From JBIICI01 sp044238935 (GTDB taxonomy: Bacteria; Pseudomonadota; Alphaproteobacteria; Micavibrionales; Micavibrionaceae), in assembly GCA_044238935.1 (NCBI GenBank), contig JBIICI010000001.1, forward strand, positions 1 through 64,000: a DNA stretch of 64,000 bases. The letters are read 5' to 3'. Below, in pieces: positions 54,090 through 63,177 of this stretch. The notes under the pieces are model-generated. The model ran no database searches, was not told where the DNA came from, and worked only from the letters and a program-made list of their open reading frames with translations. The position numbers and the translations under genes were made by a program. Every line of letters begins with the position of its first letter. Within the stretch, counting starts at the first letter, position 1.

Positions 54090-54958
54090 CCAACTATGTG
54101 ATTTCAGATGATCAGCTCAAGCATTTAACGGATTTATATTGCCGTGATTTTACGGCATTGGCCGCACAAAATCGCTTTGATCCCATTACGGGGCGTGATG
54201 ATGAAATTGACCAAGCCATTTTGATTTTACTGCAAAAAGGGCGAAAAAATGTGGCATTGTTGGCGCCCGCTGGGGTTGGGAAAACCGCCCTTGTGGTTGG
54301 GTTGGCTCAACGAATCATCAGCGGCAATGTGCCGGATTATTTAAAAAACGCCCGCGTTTTAGAGGTCGATTTGGCCAGCATGGCCGCAGGAACAATGAAT
54401 AATGCAGAATTCCAAGGGCGCTTTATTCCGCTATGCCGTGGCTTTGCCGAACGATACCGCGATCCGAATGTTCCAAAAACGATTTTATTTTTGGATGAAA
54501 TCCATACCATTATGCCTGCTGTGACCGGCAGTGCCTATGCAGGTTTATCGGAGGCCATGAAGCCCTATTTAACGGTGGGGGATTTGCATGTGATTGGAGC
54601 AACGACGTTGGATGAATATCGTTTATTTGTTGAAAAAGACCCTGCACTTGACCGTCGCTTTCAAAAAGTCCTTTTAAAAGTCCCCAGCGCCGCCGAAACA
54701 GTGCATATTTTAAAAACAATCCGAAAATCCTATGAATCCCATCATAAAATCACGATTCCCGATGATGTGATTGAAACATTGGTTGATTTAACAGAAACGC
54801 ATTTACGCCGTCGTAATCAACCCGATAAATCCATTATCATGATGGATGCCGCCTGTGCGTGGTTTGTCTATCATCATGGGCGCGACAAAATATTGGATAT
54901 TGATTCTGTGAAAATCATGATTGCTAAGGAAACAAATGTGAATGCAGGGGCGCTTTAA
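54086..54958 (+). CDS. Single-domain Clp-like AAA ATPase
   Basis: 290 residues resembling only the first AAA module of ClpA/ClpC: FDPITGRDDEIDQAI, Walker A APAGVGKT (60-67, with Ala60 in place of the first Gly), Walker B ILFLDEIHTI, sensor 1 IGATTLDEYR, Arg finger DRRFQKV. There is no N-domain, second AAA module or ClpP loop. A truncated Clp relic or a stand-alone remodelling ATPase are both possible. Good codon-level integrity and coupling to serB argue for a functional gene. Confidence 0.75.
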   Translation: MTNYVISDDQLKHLTDLYCRDFTALAAQNRFDPITGRDDEIDQAILILLQKGRKNVALLAPAGVGKTALVVGLAQRIISGNVPDYLKNARVLEVDLASMAAGTMNNAEFQGRFIPLCRGFAERYRDPNVPKTILFLDEIHTIMPAVTGSAYAGLSEAMKPYLTVGDLHVIGATTLDEYRLFVEKDPALDRRFQKVLLKVPSAAETVHILKTIRKSYESHHKITIPDDVIETLVDLTETHLRRRNQPDKSIIMMDAACAWFVYHHGRDKILDIDSVKIMIAKETNVNAGAL

Positions 54959-55038
54959 AATAAACGCCTTATACCAAAATCATCATTTTTGAATAAAAAC
55001 AGTTGCTGTATAGATTGGGATAGATTAGATTTTACTTT

Positions 55039-55707
55039 ATGCGTGTTTTATATCATCTGTGGCTTCATCCTTATTCTCGAAAAGTTCGTCTGTTGATGGC
55101 GGAAAAAAAGCTCGACTTTGATTTGCAAATTGAGAAAATTTGGGAACGTCGCACTGATTTTTTGGCGATTAATCCCGCGGGTGATGTCCCTGTGTTGATT
55201 GAGGCGGATCAGACTGTTTTTTCAAACAGCCAAGTGATTTGTGAGTATTTGGAAGAAGCCTATCCTGATTATAATTTTTTGGGCAATGATCCTATCCAAC
55301 GCGCTGAAACACGTCGTTTAATTAGCTGGTTTGATGTAAAATTCAACCGCGAAGTCACTGAGAATTTATTAGGTGAAAAATTAATGAAACGATTCTTGCG
55401 CCTTGGTGAACCCCACGGCCCGTCGATTCGCGCGGGACACGCAAATATTCATTATCATCTGGATTATATTGGCTATTTAACCGAAAAACGCAATTGGTTG
55501 GCAGGGGAATATTTCTCATTGGCGGATATTGCGGCAGCGGCGCATCTATCATCGATTGATTATATTGGTGATGTGCCATGGGATGAACACCCTATTGCAC
55601 GCGAATGGTACTCACGCATTAAATCACGCCCCAGCTTCCGCGCTTTATTAGAAGATCGAATGCCTGGCTTTGCGCCCTCTGCCCATTATAGCGATGTTGA
55701 TTTTTAA
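55039..55707 (+). CDS. fzlA: FzlA-like glutathione-S-transferase-fold division protein
   Basis: 222 residues, GST fold: N-terminal thioredoxin-like domain (LWLHPYSRKVRLLMAEKKLDF, NPAGDVPVLIE) and helical C-terminal domain (YFSLADIAAAAHLSSIDY). The C-terminal PGFAPSAHYSDVDF tail resembles FzlA of Caulobacter, whose C-terminus links FtsZ to cell-wall synthesis. Other alphaproteobacterial GSTs lack this tail. The SDR-family gene follows 35 nt later. Confidence 0.72.
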   Translation: MRVLYHLWLHPYSRKVRLLMAEKKLDFDLQIEKIWERRTDFLAINPAGDVPVLIEADQTVFSNSQVICEYLEEAYPDYNFLGNDPIQRAETRRLISWFDVKFNREVTENLLGEKLMKRFLRLGEPHGPSIRAGHANIHYHLDYIGYLTEKRNWLAGEYFSLADIAAAAHLSSIDYIGDVPWDEHPIAREWYSRIKSRPSFRALLEDRMPGFAPSAHYSDVDF

Positions 55708-55742
55708 TCCGTATATTAAAAAACAGGGACAATAAAAACAAT

Positions 55743-56630
55743 ATGGATCAATCACCGCATTTATTCTGTTTTGGTTATGGGTATTCTGCGGAATATATTG
55801 CCCAGAATCTGTTAAAAAAGGGATGGCAAGTCAGCGGCACAACTCGTGACCGTCAAAAACGCTTGATGATGCGTGAACACGGGATAAAGGCATTATATTT
55901 TGATAATGTCCAACCTTTGGAAGATCCCGCCTATATTTTAAAAGACGTCACACATTTATTATTATCCATTCCCCCAAATGACGAAGGCGATGCTGTTTTT
56001 ATTCATCACGCCATAGATATTACAAAAATGCCCAATCTGAAATGGATTGGATATTTATCCTCCACCGGTGTTTATGGGGATCGTGACGGAGCTATTGTGG
56101 ATGAAGAGTCAGAATTACGCCCCAGCTCACGCCGTGGATCGCGCCGCCAAAAAGCAGAGGAACAATGGCTTTCTCTATTTTATGATTTTGATTTACCTGT
56201 CCATATTTTTAGATTAGCTGGCATTTATGGTCCTGAGCGCAGCGCCCTTGATTCGGTTCGCGCAGGCATTGCACGACGTATTTTTAAGGAGAATCAAGCA
56301 TTCAGCCGTATTCATGTTTGTGATATTGTCAGTGTCATTAATGCATCGATTAATCATCCCGCAGCGGGGGAGATTTTTAATGTCGCAGATGACCTGCCCA
56401 GCCCCAGCCACGAAGTCATTGCTTTTGCTTGCCAGCTTTTAGGCAAAGAGCCGCCGCCGCTGATCCCGTTCGAAGAAGTGGATTTAGCCCCCATGGCGCG
56501 CAGTTTTTATTTAGATAATAAACGCGTATCGAATCAAAAAATCAAAGACATGCTAGATGTGGAATTAAAATACCCCACTTATAAAGAGGGGTTGATGGCA
56601 GAGTTAGAGGACGACAAGAAACAAAATTAA
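55743..56630 (+). CDS. NAD(P)-binding SDR/epimerase-like protein (YeeZ-type)
   Basis: 295 residues, atypical extended SDR. The Rossmann motif is degenerate: CFGYGYSAEYIA near residue 10 for GxxGxxG. A conserved YLSSTGVYGDRDG and AGIYGPERSALD are typical of YeeZ-like NAD-dependent epimerases. The catalytic YxxxK is not obvious (RRGSRRQKAEE in the region), so activity is uncertain. It often neighbours GST/FzlA genes in Alphaproteobacteria, as here. Confidence 0.75.
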   Translation: MDQSPHLFCFGYGYSAEYIAQNLLKKGWQVSGTTRDRQKRLMMREHGIKALYFDNVQPLEDPAYILKDVTHLLLSIPPNDEGDAVFIHHAIDITKMPNLKWIGYLSSTGVYGDRDGAIVDEESELRPSSRRGSRRQKAEEQWLSLFYDFDLPVHIFRLAGIYGPERSALDSVRAGIARRIFKENQAFSRIHVCDIVSVINASINHPAAGEIFNVADDLPSPSHEVIAFACQLLGKEPPPLIPFEEVDLAPMARSFYLDNKRVSNQKIKDMLDVELKYPTYKEGLMAELEDDKKQN

Positions 56631-56974
56631 ATCATTCTGAAGATCATTGGATTATTATCTTGCTTTGATTCTACACGCTTTGCAGCACCACCTGACACTT
56701 TAGAAAGTAAATTATATTGTGTATAAAGATCAGGGATGTAATACCCACCTAAATTCTTCTTATCTTCGATTTCTACGCGCACACGATCTTCGCTCTGTTC
56801 AAGTTTAAGAACACGAAAGAAAATGTCGTTATATTCATCCTCAAAATGATAATGAAAAACACCCCCACTAATAATGCAAGCTGGTGAAGATGAATCATTA
56901 AACAAACTTTTTGCTGTATTGTGTTGTTTCGCACTCATGGCTAAACAATTAGAATATTCACCAAAAAAATGCAA
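56627..56974 (-). CDS. Unknown 115-residue protein
   Basis: Not recognised. It has a beta-rich core (FHYHFEDEYNDIFFRVLKLE, DRVRVEIEDKKNLGGYYIPDLY). The start may be 56974 or 56938 (MSAKQHNTAK); neither has a clear ribosome site. It lies 9 nt downstream of the RelA/SpoT-like gene, so the two are probably one unit. The small size and pairing resemble toxin-antitoxin or effector-chaperone arrangements, which is only a guess. Confidence 0.5.
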   Translation of the reverse strand: MHFFGEYSNCLAMSAKQHNTAKSLFNDSSSPACIISGGVFHYHFEDEYNDIFFRVLKLEQSEDRVRVEIEDKKNLGGYYIPDLYTQYNLLSKVSGGAAKRVESKQDNNPMIFRMI

Positions 56975-56983
56975 GAAAATAAA

Positions 56984-57841
56984 TCAATAACAATATCCGT
57001 CTAAAACCTTTTGTTTTGAGATAGCGTATGTTTTAAAAAATTGTTCATTCTCTTGGATTGTTTTCAACAGATTAAATCCTTTATATCCGCAACGCTCAGC
57101 AATCTGGTTATTAACAGCCTGCAAATCATTCAGATGATTTAAGGCTTTCATTGGAAATGCAATACCATCTTTTGCTGTTTTTGAATATGCAGACGCCGCA
57201 TTAAAATCAGCGCTGGCTGTCTTATAAGACCCCTCAGTTTCAGGTTGGCTTTCATAAAATGATTTTGGTACAATTCTCAATTCTCCAATCCCATGCGCAT
57301 CAAAAGATAATTTTGCATTCACCTTACGGTATCCTGAAATATTGTGACCAACCAACGATCCCTGTGATGCGTCATCTTGGATATAGACCGTATGGGGATT
57401 GCGTTCAGGGTGCATGAGCCATGTTAAATAGGCCATGGCTTTTTGTCCCTCAGCGCCGTCAGGTACAATAATTGACCCACGCGCAACATCACGCACTTCA
57501 CAAACGGCCCTATGACCAGCCTTTTTTGCAATGCTTTCATAAGATTTGACATCAACACCCACATAATCAACTTTAAACCCTGCTACTTTCGCAAGCTGAA
57601 CCAAAATCACTCCATACGAATCAATTTTTTCCTTGATAAAAGGCGCGGCTTTAAGAAGTGCATCAATAGTGTTGTGCGGTTGATATTGAGCAATAGCAAG
57701 ATTTTCTAAACGAAAATTCGAGTTCCAATCATTTTTTTTGCCTGTTTTTGAAGAAAATAATTGACAAACATTTTTTCCGGCGTTATGGTTGCGCAAATAT
57801 TGAGGATTCGATATATTTTGTGAAACATAGTGATCAATCAT
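56984..57841 (-). CDS. RelA/SpoT-nucleotidyltransferase-like protein
   Basis: 285 residues. The middle (about 95-195) follows the RelA/SpoT synthetase pattern: VKSYESIAKK at 98-107 (family RxKS..SI..K), RDVARGSII at 117-125 (family D..GxRI), GYRKV at 170-174 (family GYRSIH) and GELRIV at 186-191 (family EIQI). No HD hydrolase, TGS or ACT domain is present, so it would be a small alarmone-synthetase-like or related toxin protein. Similarity is at motif level only. It is divergent from ndk-like gene 58107 across a perfect palindrome. Confidence 0.5.
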   Translation of the reverse strand: MIDHYVSQNISNPQYLRNHNAGKNVCQLFSSKTGKKNDWNSNFRLENLAIAQYQPHNTIDALLKAAPFIKEKIDSYGVILVQLAKVAGFKVDYVGVDVKSYESIAKKAGHRAVCEVRDVARGSIIVPDGAEGQKAMAYLTWLMHPERNPHTVYIQDDASQGSLVGHNISGYRKVNAKLSFDAHGIGELRIVPKSFYESQPETEGSYKTASADFNAASAYSKTAKDGIAFPMKALNHLNDLQAVNNQIAERCGYKGFNLLKTIQENEQFFKTYAISKQKVLDGYCY

Positions 57842-57989
57842 ATCCTAAGAACCTTCCTGAGGTTTTTGTATTTTTATAAAATTTATTTGTAACTATATTA
57901 TTTTTATGGATTTTTTTAGCCAAAAATAAATTATAACAATCAAAAAAAATATTCGTCAACATCTATTATTACAATTTTCTGATATAATT

Positions 57990-58018
57990 ATTATTTTGTA
58001 ATAATATTACAAAATAAT
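57990..58018. promoter_or_regulatory. Perfect 29-bp AT palindrome, likely operator
   Basis: Arms attattttgtaat (57990-58002) and attacaaaataat (58006-58018) are exact reverse complements around a 3-nt centre. It lies in the 265-bp gap between the RelA-like and ndk-like genes. No T run follows, so a regulator-binding site is more likely than a terminator. Nothing else is seen in this gap. Confidence 0.5.
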
Positions 58019-58106
58019 GTTTGCATTATTCTTGCTCTTATTGCTGAGATAGATTAGAAATCATCTTCGTGTTTTTTAATATACATATAAATATAGGAAA
58101 GTAACA

Positions 58107-58550
58107 ATGAGCATCACTCCCTCCATTCAGCAAACATTATGCATCATCAAACCCCATATCAAAGACGAGGAAACCATCCATCAGATTGATGAAATCATTA
58201 AGAAAAATGGATTAAAGATCATTGCAAGCAAGGTTTTTCAATTCAATAAGGAAACTGCTAAAGAATTTTACAAAGAGCATAAGAACAAGCCATTTTTCAA
58301 TGATCTTGTTAATAATCTTACAGCCGATATATGTTATCCACGCATTTTACAAGGTGAAAATGCGATTCAAAAATACCGCGATTTAATCGGCGATAAAGAT
58401 CCTAAGAAAGCAAATAAAGGGACATTACGCGCAATGTTCGGGGAAGATACGGATTTTAATGCAGTGCATGGATCAGATTCAGAACAATCTGCAAAACAAG
58501 AAATTTCAACTGTGTTTTCTAAGATTGATCTTTTAGGCATTCTATTATAA
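58107..58550 (+). CDS. Divergent nucleoside diphosphate kinase paralogue
   Basis: 147 residues, NDK fold. The active-site His is kept (H121 in NAVHGSDS), as are TLCIIKP and the FYKEHKNKPFFNDLV block, but the family KPD reads KPH, the C-terminus differs, and identity to the canonical copy just downstream is only moderate. Ribosome site AGGAAAG. It lies directly before the canonical ndk. It may retain kinase activity or have a changed nucleotide preference. Confidence 0.78.
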   Translation: MSITPSIQQTLCIIKPHIKDEETIHQIDEIIKKNGLKIIASKVFQFNKETAKEFYKEHKNKPFFNDLVNNLTADICYPRILQGENAIQKYRDLIGDKDPKKANKGTLRAMFGEDTDFNAVHGSDSEQSAKQEISTVFSKIDLLGILL

Positions 58551-58596
58551 AACAAAGTTTCCTTTTAATTCATCTTAAACATAAGAGAGAAAAACC

Positions 58597-59016
58597 ATGA
58601 TTGAATACACCCTATCTATTATCAAACCCGATGCTGTCAAAGCCGGTCACGCCAAAGCGATCCAACAATTATTGATTGATGGCGGTTTGGAAATTGTTGC
58701 ACAACAAGCAATGCATTTGACCCCTGAACAAGCTGGCAATTTCTATGATGTCCACCGTGAGCGTGGATTTTTTCAGGAATTGGTGGATTTTATGTCCTCT
58801 GGCGAAGTCGTTGTCCAAGTTTTAAAGGGCGAAAACGCCGTGGCGCGTAACCGTGAATTGATGGGCGCAACCAACCCAGCTGAAGCGGCTGAGGGTACAA
58901 TCCGTAAATTATATGCCGCCAGCATCGGTGAAAACGCCGTGCATGGATCAGATTCCGCGGAAAATGCCGCGATTGAAATTAAGTTTTTCTTCCCTGATTT
59001 GGCAATAGCTGCCTAA
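58597..59016 (+). CDS. ndk: Nucleoside diphosphate kinase
   Basis: 139 residues, full-length canonical NDK: TLSIIKPDAVK, FYDVHRERGFFQELVDFM, active-site H116 in NAVHGSDSAENA. It equalises NTP pools. Preceded by AAGAGAG; followed by a strong terminator. Forms a tandem with the divergent paralogue, 46 nt upstream. Confidence 0.96.
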   Translation: MIEYTLSIIKPDAVKAGHAKAIQQLLIDGGLEIVAQQAMHLTPEQAGNFYDVHRERGFFQELVDFMSSGEVVVQVLKGENAVARNRELMGATNPAEAAEGTIRKLYAASIGENAVHGSDSAENAAIEIKFFFPDLAIAA

Positions 59017-59036
59017 ATTATATCCTCCCTTTTATT

Positions 59037-59067
59037 AAAGCCCTGCACCTGTTGCAGGGCTTTATTT
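59037..59067 (+). terminator. Rho-independent terminator after ndk
   Basis: Perfect 11-bp arms aaagccctgca (59037-59047) and tgcagggcttt (59053-59063) with a 5-nt loop and T-rich tail. Confidence 0.85.
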
Positions 59068-59083
59068 ATGGTATAGTCCCAAT

Positions 59084-61336
59084 ATGTTTACATTCCCCAC
59101 TGATTCGTCCGAAGACATCGCTCCCCCCCCACAAATGGCGGGTGATTATCTCTCTGCGCTGAATCCGCAACAAAAATTGGCGGTGGAAACCACCGAAGGG
59201 GCGGTTTTGGTTTTATCGGGGGCAGGCACAGGCAAGACAAGGGTTTTAACCACGCGCATTGCGCATTTGCTGCATACACGCCGTGCGTTCCCCTCCCAAA
59301 TTATGGCAGTGACCTTTACCAATAAAGCGGCCGCCGAAATGCGGGAGCGTATATCGCACATGATGGGGGGCGCGTCGATGGATGGCTGGTGGATTGGGAC
59401 ATTCCATGCGTTGGCAGCACGCATGGTGCGGCGGCATGCGGCGGAGCTAGGCTTAACGTCCAGCTTTACGATTATTGATCCTGACGATCAAATTCGCCTG
59501 TTGAAACAGATCATTGAGCCTTTGAATTTAGACCCCAAAAAACATCCCCCAAAAATGATGGCAAGCATCATTGATGGCTTTAAAAACCGCGCCCAAACAC
59601 CGCTTCATTTAAGCGAATCCGATTGCGGCGATGTGGCGGATGGGAAAATGTTATTGATTTATAAGCAATACCAAGACCGCCTGAAAGCCTTAAATGCCTG
59701 TGATTTTGGCGATTTATTGCTGCATATGATTAGCCTGTTTAAAAACCCCAATCACGCGGATATTTTGGCGGATTATCATAAACGCTTTCGTTATATCCTT
59801 GTGGATGAGTATCAAGATACCAATGTTGCGCAATATTTATGGCTGCGGCTGTTGGCACAAAAGCCCCATAATGATGGGGATGCGAATATTTGTTGCGTGG
59901 GTGATGATGACCAATCGATCTATGGCTGGCGCGGCGCGGAGGTTGAAAATATTTTGCGGTTTGAGCGTGATTTTAAAAACCCCTCCATCATTCGTTTAGA
60001 GGCAAATTACCGATCCACCGCGCATATTTTGGAATGTGCCAACGGATTGATTGCCAAAAATCAAAATCGCTTGGGCAAAAATTTGCAAAGCACCCAAGGC
60101 ATGGGCGAAAAAATCACGGTTTACGGATTATGGGATAGTGATGCCGAAAGCCGCTATGTCGTTGAGCATATTGAAAATTTGCGCAGCATGGGCAGTAAAC
60201 TTTCGCAAATGGCGATCTTAGTCCGCACAGGCGCACAAACACGCGCGTTTGAGGAACGATTGATTCAAATGAGCATCCCATACCGCGTGGTGGGCGGCGT
60301 GCGCTTTTATGAACGTGCGGAAATTCGCGATGCGATGGCGTATTTGCGCGTCACCGCCCAACCCCAAGATGATCTGGCCTTAGAGCGCATTATCAACACC
60401 CCCAAACGCGCCATTGGCGACACCACCATTCAGCTTTTATATAAACACGCCCGCGCCACCAACCAAAGCTTATTCAGTGCCGCCGATGAATTGGCGCAAA
60501 GCGATGAATTACGCGGCAAAGCCAAGGCAGCCGTGGCAGGGTTGGTTGCCCAATTTAAAGGCTGGCAAGATTCTTTAAAAAATCCTGATTATACCCCCAA
60601 TCAGTCTGCTTTGTGTGAAACCATTTTATTGGAAAGCGGCTATATGGATATGTGGAAAGATGCCAAAACCCCCGATGCTGCGGGGCGTGTGGAGAATTTG
60701 CGAGAGCTGATAAACAGCCTTGCAGGCTTTGAATCCATCTATGATTTCTTAGAACATGTCGCCTTGGTGATGGAGGTTCAAGATACCCAAAGCCATGAAA
60801 CCGTCACCCTAATGACCATGCACGCCGCCAAGGGATTGGAATTTGATCATGTATTTTTAGCAGGTTGGGAAGAAGGGCTTTTTCCCTCCCAACGCGCTCT
60901 TGATGAAACAGGCGGTAAGGGGTTGGAGGAAGAGCGCCGCCTTGCCTATGTCGGCATCACCCGCGCTCGTAAAACCGCCACGATTACACACGCCGCCAAT
61001 CGTATGCTCTATGGCAGTTGGATGAATTCCATGCCCTCTCGCTTTATCGGCGAATTGCCTGATGAGCATGTGAATCGTAACGCCATGACAGGCATATCCA
61101 GTGGCACATCCTCTCATTTTAGCGGACGCAACACGCATTGGGATTCATCCCCCAAAGCCCCTGTTACCAATACCCCTGCGGCTTCGGTTTACAAAAACCC
61201 CCAAATCGGCAAAAAAATCACCCACACACGCTTTGGCAACGGCACGATTATTCATGTTGACGGCAATAAATTGGATATACGCTTTGATAATGGGGAAACG
61301 AAACGATTGCTGTCCAGTTTTGTGGAGTTTCTATAG
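59084..61336 (+). CDS. uvrD: UvrD/PcrA-type DNA helicase
   Basis: 750 residues, superfamily 1A. Motif I GAGTGKTRVL, Ia VTFTNKAAAEMRERI, II VDEYQDTN, III GDDDQSIYGWRGA, IV RLEANYRST, V TMHAAKGLEFDHVFLAG, VI RRLAYVGITRARKT. The C-terminal 65 residues hold the Tudor-like KITHTRFGNGTIIHVDGNKLDIRFDNGETKRL that binds RNA polymerase. Acts in excision and mismatch repair. UvrD and PcrA cannot be separated here. Confidence 0.94.
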   Translation: MFTFPTDSSEDIAPPPQMAGDYLSALNPQQKLAVETTEGAVLVLSGAGTGKTRVLTTRIAHLLHTRRAFPSQIMAVTFTNKAAAEMRERISHMMGGASMDGWWIGTFHALAARMVRRHAAELGLTSSFTIIDPDDQIRLLKQIIEPLNLDPKKHPPKMMASIIDGFKNRAQTPLHLSESDCGDVADGKMLLIYKQYQDRLKALNACDFGDLLLHMISLFKNPNHADILADYHKRFRYILVDEYQDTNVAQYLWLRLLAQKPHNDGDANICCVGDDDQSIYGWRGAEVENILRFERDFKNPSIIRLEANYRSTAHILECANGLIAKNQNRLGKNLQSTQGMGEKITVYGLWDSDAESRYVVEHIENLRSMGSKLSQMAILVRTGAQTRAFEERLIQMSIPYRVVGGVRFYERAEIRDAMAYLRVTAQPQDDLALERIINTPKRAIGDTTIQLLYKHARATNQSLFSAADELAQSDELRGKAKAAVAGLVAQFKGWQDSLKNPDYTPNQSALCETILLESGYMDMWKDAKTPDAAGRVENLRELINSLAGFESIYDFLEHVALVMEVQDTQSHETVTLMTMHAAKGLEFDHVFLAGWEEGLFPSQRALDETGGKGLEEERRLAYVGITRARKTATITHAANRMLYGSWMNSMPSRFIGELPDEHVNRNAMTGISSGTSSHFSGRNTHWDSSPKAPVTNTPAASVYKNPQIGKKITHTRFGNGTIIHVDGNKLDIRFDNGETKRLLSSFVEFL

Positions 61337-61363
61337 AACCCCCTTCAGACAATGGAATCGATA

Positions 61364-61960
61364 TTACTGCGCTAACTGTTTTCGTCGATACATAACCAAG
61401 GCAGCAAAAATACCATTCGTGAAAATCAGTGCAAATGGATATAAAACTGTTACCCAATTATAATCTTGTAAAGCCAGCAAAACAAATATGGATTTTATGG
61501 CGCTTAAGATATAAAGGGATATTGATTCCTGATAGGGTCTGATCCATGTTTTGCGAAATGTTGGCCAGAATGCGAAAAGCTCGATACAGGTAATCATAAT
61601 AATAGCATAAAGAGGTTGATGTGTCATGCGCCATATGGGAATGCTGATCAATGCGGCGGATAAGGCAACATAATCAGATTTTGTAATATGCTTCTCACCC
61701 TTAAACAGGCTTAATATAAAAATAAAAAACGATATGATTGAGCTATATCCTGCGGCAAAGGCTCCTGCTCCGGCACCCGATGTATATTGTGCAAAAAAGG
61801 CAATCCCCGTTAAAATACACCAAATCAGCCATGAAAACATGTGCGGCTTAATGCCATGGTAAAAAATCCCTCGCAAATATAAGATATAGGCAATGGTTAA
61901 GGTCAATAAGGACAAAAAAGCAAAGGCATGATGAATCATCATATTAAAAAACCGCATCAT
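61364..61960 (-). CDS. Multi-pass membrane protein, unknown
   Basis: 198 residues with about six to seven hydrophobic segments, many Trp/Phe and few charges. No transporter signature is certain; the repeated short-helix pattern slightly resembles PQ-loop/SWEET proteins. The start overlaps the end of the upstream RNase E/G gene (61960), or may be ATG 61942 or 61939. Same-strand operon with infA-maf-RNase E/G, replacing the zinc-binding yacG usually found at this place. Confidence 0.6.
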   Translation of the reverse strand: MMRFFNMMIHHAFAFLSLLTLTIAYILYLRGIFYHGIKPHMFSWLIWCILTGIAFFAQYTSGAGAGAFAAGYSSIISFFIFILSLFKGEKHITKSDYVALSAALISIPIWRMTHQPLYAIIMITCIELFAFWPTFRKTWIRPYQESISLYILSAIKSIFVLLALQDYNWVTVLYPFALIFTNGIFAALVMYRRKQLAQ

Positions 61961-63176
61961 CCATTAAGTCGGTGATTTTTGGTGTCCGTCTGGCACGGGT
62001 CACCTCTAATAACCCCGCAGCCGTAAATCCATGAATGGTAACGGTACATGAATCATTTAAAAAAGCTTGCTTGGCAATATCCAAACAGCTTACGCGATCC
62101 ACCTCTTTTTTCATGCGCAATAAATCAATCATAATAATGCCGGATAAATTCCGCATACGGATTTGATTCGCGGCTTCTTGGATAATATTATGATTAATCT
62201 GTTTTACGGGGCGTTTATCCCGTGCTTGATTGACATCAATTGTTGTTAAGGCTGCTGTTTCTTCGAAAATCATCTGAGCCCCAGATTCCAAAAATACCAC
62301 AGGGTTCGTCAAGGCGATGATTTGTTCCATTAAATCAAAATGGGCATAGATAGATAAATCACTATGGGGATCATCCAATTCCACGGGCATGACACATTGT
62401 AATAATTCTGGTGCAAAAACAGCACACCATTGATCGGCCTCTTCAAATTGTTCCAATGTGACAACTTGGATTGTTTTAACCGTATGTAAGGCTTGGTTGC
62501 TTAACAGACGTTGAATTGCATCGGGGCCATCGGTCACCAATATCGGGCTTTGACCTTTAAAAAATTGGCTAATCTCTTTCCAGATTGATTTTAAGATTTG
62601 TGCTTCTCGTGACAAGATTTCTGTTTGGACGGACGCCGCACCTGAGCGAATGATACAGCCTTTGATCTCTGGTTGCGTTTCTAACATCTCCGTTATTCGG
62701 GCACGCAACACAGGGTCTTGGATACGTTTTGAAATTTTATTATCTTGGTTATGCGGCGCATAAATTAAATAACGCCCAGAAAGGGTAATATCCATACTGA
62801 CAACAGGACATTTTTTTTCGATAGAATTCGGCAAAAAATACCCATCAGGAATGGATTTGACCTGCACCGCAATCATTTGTCCCTGCATCAGCGTTTTGCC
62901 AATGGATTGATCGCCGCCCTTTTGATAAATCTGGCGGCCATCTTCTTGTTTAATGGCAATACGCACATCGCGATTATAAATCAGCGCTTCAATGCCTTCA
63001 CCCAAATCAACATAGGCACAATCATTATGCACATCAATGCGACTGACTTTTGCCCAATGAATTGCGCCATATTTGACGCTTTCATAGGTTGCATCAATTT
63101 CAATATCCGTGATGCGCCCATCTTTGACAGCGGCAACCCATAATGAGCCTTGTGCTTCGTCGATCAGAATATCCAT
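61944..63176 (-). CDS. RNase E/G-family ribonuclease, short form without zinc-link
   Basis: 410 residues. An S1-like domain is at 30-110 (VSRIDVHNDCAYVDLGEGIEALIYN). The RNase E/G core carries the catalytic aspartates in ALTTIDVNQ and IIMIDLLRMKKE. The protein ends ITDLMDDAVF without the CPxCxGxG zinc-link that joins RNase G/E subunits, so its oligomer state may differ. The order infA-maf-RNase G is conserved in Alphaproteobacteria. Good ribosome site GAGGATAGG. Confidence 0.85.
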   Translation of the reverse strand: MDILIDEAQGSLWVAAVKDGRITDIEIDATYESVKYGAIHWAKVSRIDVHNDCAYVDLGEGIEALIYNRDVRIAIKQEDGRQIYQKGGDQSIGKTLMQGQMIAVQVKSIPDGYFLPNSIEKKCPVVSMDITLSGRYLIYAPHNQDNKISKRIQDPVLRARITEMLETQPEIKGCIIRSGAASVQTEILSREAQILKSIWKEISQFFKGQSPILVTDGPDAIQRLLSNQALHTVKTIQVVTLEQFEEADQWCAVFAPELLQCVMPVELDDPHSDLSIYAHFDLMEQIIALTNPVVFLESGAQMIFEETAALTTIDVNQARDKRPVKQINHNIIQEAANQIRMRNLSGIIMIDLLRMKKEVDRVSCLDIAKQAFLNDSCTVTIHGFTAAGLLEVTRARRTPKITDLMDDAVF

Positions 63177-63177
63177 T

